A DNA stretch of 64,000 nucleotides from positions 383,061 through 447,060 of the forward strand of contig MNCI01029492.1 in the NCBI GenBank assembly GCA_015680685.1. The letters are read 5' to 3'. Of the stretch, positions 46,996 through 56,129 are shown in pieces. The position numbers and the translations under genes were made by a program. How positions within the stretch are numbered: position 1 is the stretch's first letter; each line of letters begins with the position of its first letter. The notes beneath the pieces are model-generated. The model ran no database searches and was not told the origin of the DNA. It worked only from the letters and a program-made list of their open reading frames with translations. The stretch comes from Gnetum montanum (taxonomy: Eukaryota; Streptophyta; Gnetopsida; Gnetales; Gnetaceae).

Positions 46996-47580
46996 GAAGC
47001 TAGTAGAGACACTCATTCTACAAGCTCTTGACTGGTCCAAACCATTCCATATAATGATTGACGCATCCAACTATGCTTTAGGAGTTGTACTTACATATTT
47101 AGATGACTAGAAGCATCCTTATTACAACCACTACGCAAATAGAAGTATCGCTAGTGCATAACTTAACTACACTACCACAGAGAAAGAATTAATGGCTGTA
47201 GTGTTTGCACTAGAAAAGTTTAGACACTATGTATTGGGATATAAAGTATATATACATACAAATCATAGTGCAATTTGGTTCCTTATGAATAAGCTAATGG
47301 TAAGCCCTCATATCATACGATGGCTTGTAATCTTACAAGAGTTCGATTTAACAATGATCAATCACAAGGGCATCGAGAATGTAGTTGTTGATCATTTATC
47401 TTGGTTACAATGGGAGAACAAAGAGGATGAGTGTCCAATTTTTGATCATTTCCTTGATGAATTCCTCTTTATTGGTGTAGTGAATAATCAATCACCCATA
47501 GAGACAAATTGGCATAGTAGCATTGTTACCTATCTCCTCACCCAACAAACACCACAAGAGTTAAACATTAACAAGAAACA
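46996..47580 (+). pseudogene. RNase H relic of element F
   Basis: RNase H domain that would remove the RNA strand. It reads PFHIMIDASNYALGVVLTY with the first catalytic Asp retained, TTEKELMAVVFALEKFRHY with the Glu, YIHTNHSAIWFLMN where the usual TDH is TNH (third acidic residue lost), and INHKGIENVVVDHLSWL with the last Asp. Stops interrupt the first third. A tail DECPIFDHFLDEFLF links to integrase. Changes TDH to TNH fit a G-to-A transition. Confidence 0.82.
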
Positions 47581-47589
47581 ATAATTTCT

Positions 47590-48750
47590 TCACCGAGCCA
47601 AGTACTTTATGGAGATCAATGGGCAACTTTACAAAGTATGTCCCAATGGCTTGGTTTGATGGTGTGTTTTCGATATAGATCAACTACAAGTTCTCCAAGA
47701 TGCTCATGAGGGTCCTTGTGGGGGTCATTATGCTGGGAGACAAACAGCCATCAAGATCTTGCTTGTAGGATATTATTGGCCTACATTATTTCGGGATGCT
47801 CATCATTTTATCTAATCTTCTGAATGCTATCAACATGATGGGGGAATGACTGCTAGAATGGAGGGTCCACAACAATGGATTCAACCATTAGAACCCTTCG
47901 ACATTTGGGGAATTGATTTTATGGGGTCGATTACACCAATGTCCAATAGAAAAGCCTATATTATTGTTGTCGTTGATTACCTAACAAAATGGGCCGAACC
48001 AACAACTGTTAAAGATTGTACATCATCTACAGCTGCATGATTTGTTCAACAACAAATCATAAATAGGTTTGGTGTGCCATGTGCACTTATTTCAAACAAT
48101 GGTACACACTTCACAGGTGCAACTTTTCAAAAAATAATGCAACACTTAGGAGTTGAGCATAAATTGACTACACCATACCACCCCCAAGCAAACAGTTAAG
48201 CAAAATTCACCAACAGGGAGATTATGAAGATATTGACAAGAACCATTAGCAAGTTTAGTCAAGATTGGAACACTAAACATGGAAACTCCCTACAAGATAC
48301 TCTCCCTATGAGTTAGTGTACGGTAAATTACCAATGCTTCCCATTCAAACTGAGCTCTGTACACTATCCACAGCATGTAACCTCAACCTTGACCTTGACC
48401 TAGCATAGAAACAACAGTTAGTAACCCTTAATTTGCTAGATGAAAACTGACTAGTTACCTTGTCATCTAACGAATTGCATAAGGCATTTAATAAGCAACG
48501 TCATGACCTAAGGATTAGGAAAGTTAAATATCAATTGAGAGACAAGGTTCTCTACTGGAATCCCACACATGTGCCACAATGTACTAAATTTCAAACACTG
48601 TGGGAAGGACCTTATATTATTTATGTAAATTTTCCTTTAGGGGCCATGAAAATATACAAGCCTAAGAGCCCATACAAGAAACTGTTGGTCAACGTGCAGC
48701 AAACCAAACCTTTCTATGAGCTTAGGACAACTAGTACACAAGCTACCTCT
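47590..48750 (+). pseudogene. Integrase relic of element F
   Basis: N-terminal zinc region: DAHEGPCGGHYAG keeps both His, but the Cys pair is reduced (SECYQHDGG). Core: DIWGIDFMGSITPM with the first Asp, then CALISNNGTHFTGATF where the second catalytic Asp is Asn, and a block ANS-stop-AKFTNREIMK where the Glu is Lys. The C-terminal part has KVKYQLRDKVLYWNP and LWEGPYII, the GPY motif, with no chromodomain visible before the untranslated region at 48790. Both catalytic changes are G-to-A type. Dead. Confidence 0.85.
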
Positions 48751-48789
48751 CTTGATGGACAACCTTGCTCACTATTTTGGATCTCCTCC

Positions 48790-50317
48790 TTCCAACTTAG
48801 TGGTGGGGGAGATGGCCACCTATGCTAACTGTTCTAGGCCCTTAGTTCTTTTTGAATTTTTTTACACATTTTTTGTTTTACACATTCTTTCAACTTTTCT
48901 TATTTTTGTTATACACCATCGTTCATATTTTTAGTATTTCTTTGTTTTCTTGATTTCTTTTATTCATCATCCAATAAGTGCTCATGATGGTGAATTGAAT
49001 TAAATCATATTGATTGCTAATGCTTGGTTTTTACTTTTGAATTATGATGCTGATATTAAGGTATGGTTCTTTTGGTAAAACAAGCAATGAGTCCACACCA
49101 TCCACTCATCCATACAACTCTATGGTCTCCTTTGGCTTGGAACTGTATAGTCCCTAATTGGTGGCTGGGTACTTTTCAAACTAAGAAAAGACTTAAAGGA
49201 TGAAAAGTGCATGACTTTAAGGGGATTCGATGCATTTATGCTAGCCATTCTCTTGGGTGCTTGGATACTTTTTCTTGGGTTTTCCGCCATTCTAAAATTG
49301 TTCAAAAATCGAGAAGTTGAGTGAATAAAAATAAGTATTTGCATGGTGTGGTTCTCACGCAAAAAAAAAAAAAAGAGTGAGAATTCAAAGCACACCCCTT
49401 AGACATAGTAAAGAAATATGCGCTACAAGCACTCGTTATGGAACTGAAAAGATATGTTACCCATGCCTGAAGGTTCCCTCTAAATAAGGCCCTTTCTCGC
49501 TTCCTACTTCTCCATCTCGCTCTCTTTGGAATGGTGGTAACTTTTTGTGGAAGCATTCTTGTTACTTCAAGTGGATGGATTGGTCAAGTGTATTGATGCA
49601 AGGTCATTGGATATGATTTTTTTGAGTCTGGATTTGGGATGAGTTCTACTCAGTCACATTAACCATAAAGTACACAAGGGACTTTACACAACCTTGATCT
49701 TGGGATTCCATTCCATTCTCTCCTCTCCATCTCTCTTTCCATTTTCCACCTCATTGTTGATTTTATCATTAGTTTGTTTCTGGGTTGATGCATTGTTTTT
49801 CTTTGGTGAATTCTTGTGGGTAATTTTTTAACTCTTACATCCAAATGACATTCCTAGAGCCTACTGACTCTTTGGTTTGTGGGTTTGTCAAGGCATAAAG
49901 GGCATGAGCCTACTTTGGGGAGGACCCACTGGCATTTCTTTTTAGTGCAATTGTTAACTTCTTTTCCTTAAACATTTCCTGCAATCAATCATCTCTTGTT
50001 TCATCCCCATCCATGAAATCCACTTTATTGGTGTTGTCGTTGTCATTTTTTCCCATCTTTCTTGTTTCTCATATTTTTCCATCTTATAACTACTGGAGGT
50101 TCGCTCTTAGTCATGGGGGCCCTGGCATAAATTTTTCAATTTTCTCCATTTTACTATTCACCTAACCCCTACACCTTGGGTATTCACCTATGATAAATCT
50201 CTGAACCAATTTCTACCATAACCACAACTCAGCCAATGTGCTTCATATTGAGGAAAGGTATCAACTGCATTGTGGTTTATCTATCCTTTCTCATTTGTGA
50301 ATGTGTTGTGTGTGTAG
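48790..50317 (+). other. Post-pol untranslated region of element F
   Basis: Starts with a diverged motif GTGGTGGGGGAGATGGCC (48802). Contains the U-rich TTTTGTTTTACA run (48847-48915), A-rich loop stem (49352-49383), CATGAGCCTACTTTGGGGAG (49902) and AGTCATGGGGG at 50109-50119. Ends in GTGTTGTGTGTGTAG. Collinear with G, D and E. No coding supported. Confidence 0.75.
49352..49383 (+). promoter_or_regulatory. Conserved stem with A-rich loop (element F copy)
   Basis: TTCTCAC (49352-49358) and GTGAGAA (49377-49383) pair perfectly over seven bases around a short, nearly pure A loop. Confidence 0.6.
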
Positions 50318-50580
50318 ATGGAAATCATACAAAAAATGGATTGGGCTTGGAGGAAGCACTTAGGATGGACTGGAACTGGAGCATTTACTAAAAGAGAAAG
50401 TCTGGTGTCGTGGCTATGAATAAACAACGGAAGACGCAATCTTAGCATTAGCAGCAACATGCTTCATTTTCTTTCTCCCTCTTTCTCTGCAAGCTACCAA
50501 ATAAAGGCTTGGATGTCATTTATGTACGAGTGTTCACCACAATGGTCATGAACACTAATATTGTAATATGCTTATTGATC
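50318..50580 (+). pseudogene. Short third-position ORF relic of element F
   Basis: ATG at 50318 follows GTGTAG directly. It reads MEIIQKMDWAWRKHLGWTG, a stop, then NNGRRNLSISSNMLHFLSP, parallel to E and G. Downstream TTCACCACAATGGTCATGAACACTAAT-type sequence (50530-50560) is the counterpart of the third-ORF 3' end in C. It lacks the domain, helices and hydrophobic anchor of B and C. Confidence 0.5.
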
Positions 50581-50705
50581 CGTTCACTGGGCATGTTGAG
50601 TCTATCATCCCATTCCACCATCAATTGTCAATTAGTCAATAATCCATACCTTCCTAATATTTTGTAAAGAACTCAAGGATGAGTTTTCATTCAGTTGTGG
50701 GGGTA

Positions 50706-51730
50706 TGATGAGAGTGGTTACTCTAATAATTAGAGTGGTTATTGTTAGAGCAGTTACTCTAATAATTAGAGTGGTTATTACTAGAGTATTTACTCTAATT
50801 ATTAGAGCATTTACTCTAATTATTAGAGCAGTTACTCTAATTATTAGAGTGGTTATTATTAGAGCAGTTACTCTAATTATTAGAGTGATTATTATTTGAG
50901 CGGTTATTCCCGAGTTACTCTTGGGCATATAAATACAGTGCCCAGGTGCACAAGTGCCCAGGTGCACAATAGGGAGTAAGTCAGAAGAACTCTTTTAGCA
51001 AGAAGTCTGGTAGCGGTCAAGTAGCAAAACTCTTGTAGTCTATTTGAAGGTTAGAGTATTTTCCAAGTGCCTACAATCAGAGGTCGAAGTGTGGATGGAT
51101 CTTTATTCAAGCATTGTGTACCTGAGCACACCTTGTGTACAACAATAAAGACGAGCTCTTTGATTCATCCTTGCAGCACTTGAGATTTATTTTCTTACAC
51201 ATTTCTTTTATTTTATTTTCTTATGCATTTATTTTATTTTATGCACTTTACATTTTTCTTATTAGCATAGCAATTCATTTTGATCAATTCAACAAATCAT
51301 TAAATTACACGGAGTACGATCACTTCGAGCATGCATGTAACACTTGGTAACCCAATAACAATTAGTGTTTGGTAATCCCAGTAGTGTTGCATTGGTTTAG
51401 GATGTGTACAGCAAGTGAGAACGAATACTGGTGTTAGGATTAGTTAAAGCCTAATTAATCAGTAGTTAAGTTAAATTAGTTACTTAGTTATCTCTCTCCT
51501 CCCTTATTAGCAATAGGACATAAAAACATAAAAGCTATAAAAATCATACGCCTCAAGCTTATTTAACCATACAATTGTGACATACATGTAAGCTTGGGAA
51601 GACAATGATCAACCAACCCGTCCTTGTTCCACAAAGGTGCATAGGCACTTAGTCCTTGGAATTCAACTAGATCATATGTGAAACGCTTGTATTCGTATGG
51701 TTGAGCATAGGGGTACCTCGCCGCTCATCA
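50706..51730 (+). repeat. 3' LTR of element F (1025 bp) with expanded palindromic array
   Basis: Preceded by AGTTGTGGGGGTA. Starts TGATGAGAGTGGTTACTC, ends CTCATCA at 51730. Six ACTCTAATTATTAGAG-type units (50717-50885) against three in the 5' LTR. A 16-base unit GTGCCCAGGTGCACAA is duplicated in tandem at about 50939-50970, absent as a duplicate in the 5' LTR. TATA ATATAAATA is near 50928. R stem ATCTTTATT/AATAAAGAC near 51099-51152. Confidence 0.92.
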
Positions 51731-51735
51731 CTAAT

Positions 51736-52595
51736 GAATCCTATGATCAAGGGTTATATAAGGTTACCATAGTTGCAAGAAATAATGCTTCAAAGCATGA
51801 CTGTAAACTTGCATAGTTATAATTAACTTGCATTGATATCAAGTTGATTTATATTTCATTGAATGCTTATGATTTTGCATGGATTATTTATGTATTCCCT
51901 AAATTGTAAATGTCATTGTTTCTTTCTTTTCAGTCACCATTATAATTACTTCATTTAATAGAAAGAAAAAATAAAACATCAAGAAACACAATTTTCATAT
52001 TAATCAAGAAAACCTTAGGTACTATGAAATTTTCCATATCCACGATGGAAGTATGAAAACATCAAAAAATAAAAATAAAAAAAATTCCATTGAACAACAT
52101 TCCTTAATGAGAATCCTTCATCTTGAAGTGATAGTCAACAATGCTCAATTATTCTTCAACCAATACTATAATAAATTAATATTGAATTATTGGCAACAAA
52201 AGTATAACAATAAATAATTTCAACGAAGAGTAACAAAGAAGGGTACTATCAATTAGCATGTTAGGAAATCATGTAAAACATTAGAAGGAAGAAAAGACAT
52301 ATAGATGATATCTCATAAAAACACAATGGAAAATATACAAGGATAGAAAATAGCATACAAAATTGAAAAATAGTGAAGATAAAAATAAAAATGATAAAGA
52401 AGAAGCTAATATGATGATGGTTATGACTATGCTCTATTATACATGTGTTCATGTGTGTTAATAAGAGGTCCTTCTTTAATGAGCAGCAAGTATGCCCAAC
52501 ACTTCTCCATAAAATCTTTAAGTGTTGTAGTAGACCATGTCCTAACTTGTGGATGATGCCAACATTATCATCCAAGGAGTTATAAAATAATAACA
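51736..52595. repeat. AT-rich dispersed repeat, copy 2
   Basis: Right flank of element F. From about 51760 to 52340 it matches 5560-6230 in the same order and orientation (GTTGCAAGAAATAATGCTTC, ACTTGCATAGTTATAA, AGGTACTATGAAATT, CCACGATGGAAGT). No coding sequence or element ends are recognised; 52341-52595 is plain spacer. Confidence 0.55.
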
Positions 52596-52599
52596 ATTC

Positions 52600-53295
52600 A
52601 TTGTCTTCTTGCTTACACTAGTAGTAGTTCTTTGACAGTATGGTTTAACTTAAGTGAGGCGTATGATTAATTGATGTTGTGATCTCATTGTAAGACTAAG
52701 TGAAAACATAGAATTTAATTAATTACTCTAATGACTATAACAAAACAAAATCCTAGACTAGCCTATGAGTGATGAACATATGTTCCTTAGCCTACCATAA
52801 TATTCCTAGATACTCCATATAAATTACCAAGATTGCTAAAGTAACACAATTTTAGGCATACTAAGTGGCTAGTCGTTGAGATTACTAGGTTAATATAGGT
52901 TTAATACTTGAAGGAAAGTTTCACTCATTCTACCATGATTTAATGTGTAGTGGAAATGTAAATATATTTAGGCTATACTACTTGAAAAATAAATTGCAAT
53001 AGAAGTAAAGTCTATAGTAAGTCAAAGTATTGCAATGTGTAAGAATCAATCTCGATCTTTATTGTCATTTGTAATTATATCCAAGTTTATTTACTTGAAT
53101 AAAGATTCTTAACTAAATTAAACACACAATATGAGCATTTTATAACTACTACTAAATTCAAGAAATCAAATTACAATATTCAACTACTAGTTGAATTAAT
53201 TATTCCATAAATATCATCAAACAATTATATTTATAAGTATTTATGGCAATTGCAATGTCACATGAGGCCTTTGATATTGCAAATGCAATGTTGCA
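52600..53295 (-). repeat. Very old LTR relic of the main family
   Basis: Order of landmarks matches minus-strand LTRs A and B: GTATGGTTTAACTTAAGTGA (52639), then the CTAGCCTA block (52755), TTACCAAGATTGCTAAAG and GAGATTACTAGGTT (near 52826-52890), and the R-region ATCTCGATCTTTATTGTC (53050) with ACTTGAATAAAGATTC (53091). A TATA-like TATTTATGG is near 53239, followed by GATATTGCAAATGCAATGTTGC, quoted approximately, as a U3-type palindrome. Termini are lost; no interior is attached. Confidence 0.5.
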
Positions 53296-53815
53296 ACTAG
53301 TTAAAAATGAGTTTATTCAATGTTCATCACTCACATGGTTAGCTCATTGTTTGAGAAGGAGCTACAAGCAAAAGTTTATTAGGTACTTAAAGCATCATTA
53401 TATTCAGCATTCCAATTAGAATGACACTTGAGACATTTAGCCACTAATAAGTGGCTTAATTGGTTAGCTCATTGGTCACACTTGATGCATTTCTATATTC
53501 CTTTGTAATTATTTAAAAATATTATGTTGGCTATATATCTTAGGATTCACTTATTATTCTTTTGGGTTTCAAATTTTTCTCTAATGAATTTCATGTTTTT
53601 CCAATGAATCTAATTTTTTCAATAGATTTGATTTTTCTTTTTTAAATTTTTGTCTAACGGATATACTTTCTCTGGAATTCTTTTATGGAGAATTTTATAT
53701 TACTCCCAAATTCTTCAACCAATGTTGAAATTTCTACTTCTTCTATAGATGCAAAAATTTCTATTAATTTTAAAAATGTAGATTTACAAGCTGGTAAGAA
53801 AAAATTGTGATGCCT
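53296..53815. other. AT-rich spacer
   Basis: No gene, RNA or element could be supported. Confidence 0.5.
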
Positions 53816-54700
53816 TCTTTTAATGATGTTGATGCAACTAAGACTCCTAATCTTGTTCCTTTTGATGATGTATATGAGTTATTGGTTGCTAATATTTCAT
53901 CATAATATGTTTTAATTCCAATTTTGGATTACCTATCCCATAATCGAAGTTTCATTTCGTAAATAAATGATGTGATGAAAAAACATGACATCCAAGTGCT
54001 TCATGCTAGGATTATTCTCATTTTTTTTTCTATTTATTGAGTTAGGTAATAATTCAATGGTGCAACATGCCTTAGATATAGGGTATTTTATACATAAGCA
54101 TGCAATTTTGATCATTCATAAATGGGCTCAAGATTTTGATGTTAAATCTAAAGAATATGATAAAGTTCTATGTTTTGTTTGATATGTAATCTTCCATTGT
54201 TTTTTGAGAAAGATCAGTAGAAAACTATTAGTCTTCTTGGTTCTATTAAGCATATGAAACTAATCTTCTCAATCATAAAAATGAATTGGGATAATAACTA
54301 TATGGAAGGAGTTATATTTAGCAATTTACATATTATAATCTTCATAATTCTTGCAACTTTTGCCATTGTGAAGGACATTTTTTTAATGCTTTCCCTTTTC
54401 TGCTCAAAAAAATAGATCTTGAAGAAAAGAGAAAACATGTTAAAGTTGAAGATAGGAAAAAAATTTATGAAGTTGAAGATATGAAAAATCAATTTAATGT
54501 CAATGATAAGATTGATCAAATCACATTAAAGAATCAAGAGAAGATATAAGCTTTTATGTATATTTTAACTACTATTAGAGAAAGTATTGCTAAGCTTGGA
54601 CAAATAGCTTGTAAGGAAATTTTTCCCATGTCTAATAAGAATACTATTAACTTAAAGATTAAAACTACTATCAATAAGAAGGTTATAGCTAATAGTAAAT
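53816..54700 (+). pseudogene. Degraded LINE ORF1-like (DUF4283-type) coding relic
   Basis: The clearest piece is at 54080-54180, IHKHAILIIHKWAQDFDVKS then KEYDKVLCFV, followed in another frame by CNLPLFFEKDQ and a GSIKHMKL segment near 54190-54260. This order resembles the plant ORF1/gag-like DUF4283 pattern (kWxpdFd, then vPvWvrlxxLPLxxw, then ixxxlG). Downstream is a Lys/Glu/Asp-rich stretch (LEEKRKHVKVEDRKKIYEV near 54420). It is interrupted by stops. Recognition is by pattern only and could be wrong. Confidence 0.4.
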
Positions 54701-54929
54701 ATTTTCAACATAAGTTTAACAACAAGTAATAAGGTAAAGATCTTGTAAAAGATATGATATCATTTTCTAGTGAATCTTACTTTGATACAAATTTTAGGGG
54801 TGGGGGTGTTTGAACCCTGAAAAAATTGTAATATAGGTACACCTTAAGATATATAGTACAATTAGAACTTTCTAACTTTAGAATGCCCACCAAAATTGAA
54901 CCCATAACTTAAATCTTTTAAATTAAAAG

Positions 54930-55747
54930 TGATGAGTGGCAAGGTACCCCTACACTCAACCATACGAATACGAGCATCTCACGCGCGATCCGGTCGAACT
55001 CCAAGGACTAAGTGCTTATGCACCTTAATGGAACACTTAAGGTTAATCAATCACTATCTTCCCAAGCTTACTTGTATTGTCACAGTTGTATGGTTAAGTA
55101 AGCTTGAGGTATATGATTTTTATATCTTTTATCCTTTTCATGTCTTATGCTAATAGGGAAAGATGAAGAGAACTAAGTGACTAACTTTCATTAACTATTC
55201 ATTAACTAAGTTCTAATTATCCTAGCACCAGTATTCATTCCCACTTGCCGCACACACCCTAACCTAGTGCAATGCTGCTGGGATTACCAAACGCTACTCG
55301 TTACTGGGTTACCAAGCGTTACACACGTGCTCAAAGCAATCATACTCAATGCACTTAACTAGGAGAGTCAAGGGTTAAGAGAGATTAATTAACTAAGAAA
55401 GCATTTAAATATTCAACAATAATTAACTCCTATTTAGCTTAGTCCACATGCTGCAAGGTTTATTAGAAAGTTCATCTTTATTGTCGTACGCAAATGTGTG
55501 CTCAGGTACAATTCGCTCGAATAAAGATCTATTCACTTTAAGACTCCTACTGAGGGCACATGGAAATTATTCTAACTCTGGAATGGTAAAATTGCTATAG
55601 TTTGGCTAAGGGTCTAAGTCTAAGTGCCTAGAATAGGGAAAGCCACCTCTTATTTATAAACATTGCGGCAACCCGCGATATCGCTTACACAATATCGTAG
55701 AGGCAAACGCGGATGCGATATCGAATACGTGATATCACGGCTCATTT
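54930..55747 (-). repeat. 3' LTR of element E (818 bp)
   Basis: Starts TGATGAGTGGCAAGGTACCC and ends near CTCATTT. Contains GGGATTACCAAACGC and GGGTTACCAAGCG (paired TTGGTAAYCC on the minus strand) near 55280-55320. R stem ATCTTTATT (55474-55482) and AATAAAGAT (55520-55528). Minus TATA (+ TATTTATAAAC near 55651). U3 palindromes: CCGCGATATCGC, ACAATATCGTAG, GATGCGATATCGAATACGTGATATCACGG, quoted as successive words at 55672-55740, closely like element G. Confidence 0.9.
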
Positions 55748-55839
55748 TACTCCCATGATTGAATGAAAACTCATCCTTGAGTTCCTTACAAAATATTGGA
55801 AAGGTATGGGATTATTGAATTGAATGAAACTAATGGTGA

Positions 55840-56129
55840 ATGGGGTGACACATGAACGGATCATCATTACAACACATGACAATATTAGTGTTCATGACAA
55901 CAAGAGTGAACACTATACACATTTGACATCTAGCCTTATTTGGCAACTGAGAGAGAAGAGAGAGAGAGAGAGAAAAGAAGAAAAAGTTTGTTGCTTCCAA
56001 TGCTAAGATTGCACCTTCTGTTGTCCATCAATAACCACGCCATCGATCTTGTTCCTTGCATAACTGCTCCAGCACCAGTCCATTCCAAGTGTTTCTTCCG
56101 GATCCAATCCATTGGTGTATGATTGTCAT
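55840..56129 (-). pseudogene. Short third-position ORF relic of element E
   Basis: Minus-strand ATG at 56129, immediately after TGTGTTGTGTGTGTAG in the transcript. It reads MTIIHQWIGSGRNTWNGLV, then LEQLCKEQDRWRGY, stop, TTEGAILALEAT, and a Phe/Ser/Leu low-complexity run from a (CT)n tract; an overlapping frame gives HLEWTGAGAVMQGTRSMAW and DNRRCNLSIGSNK. It matches F and G in both frames, so the true frame is uncertain. No domain is recognised. It replaces the ~980-codon third ORF of B and C. Confidence 0.45.

Larger units (their letters stand above)
36151..51730 (+). mobile_element. Element F: near-complete gag-pol family member, split by element G
   Basis: LTR to LTR with target duplication CTGAT (36146-36150) and CTAAT (51731-51735), one transition apart. 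Without G it is about 10.1 kb. Order: 5' LTR, tRNA-Asp primer site, gag, protease, linker, [element G], RT, RNase H, integrase, untranslated region, short third-position ORF, polypurine tract, 3' LTR. Coding parts have scattered stops, and two integrase catalytic residues are changed, so it is inactive. The two LTRs differ in length mainly by repeat number in U3. Confidence 0.92.

Noticed and set aside
50706-50900. Regularly spaced palindromic units resembling a CRISPR array
   Set aside because: Spacers are repetitive and of a few bases, the genome is a plant, and the array lies within an LTR U3.
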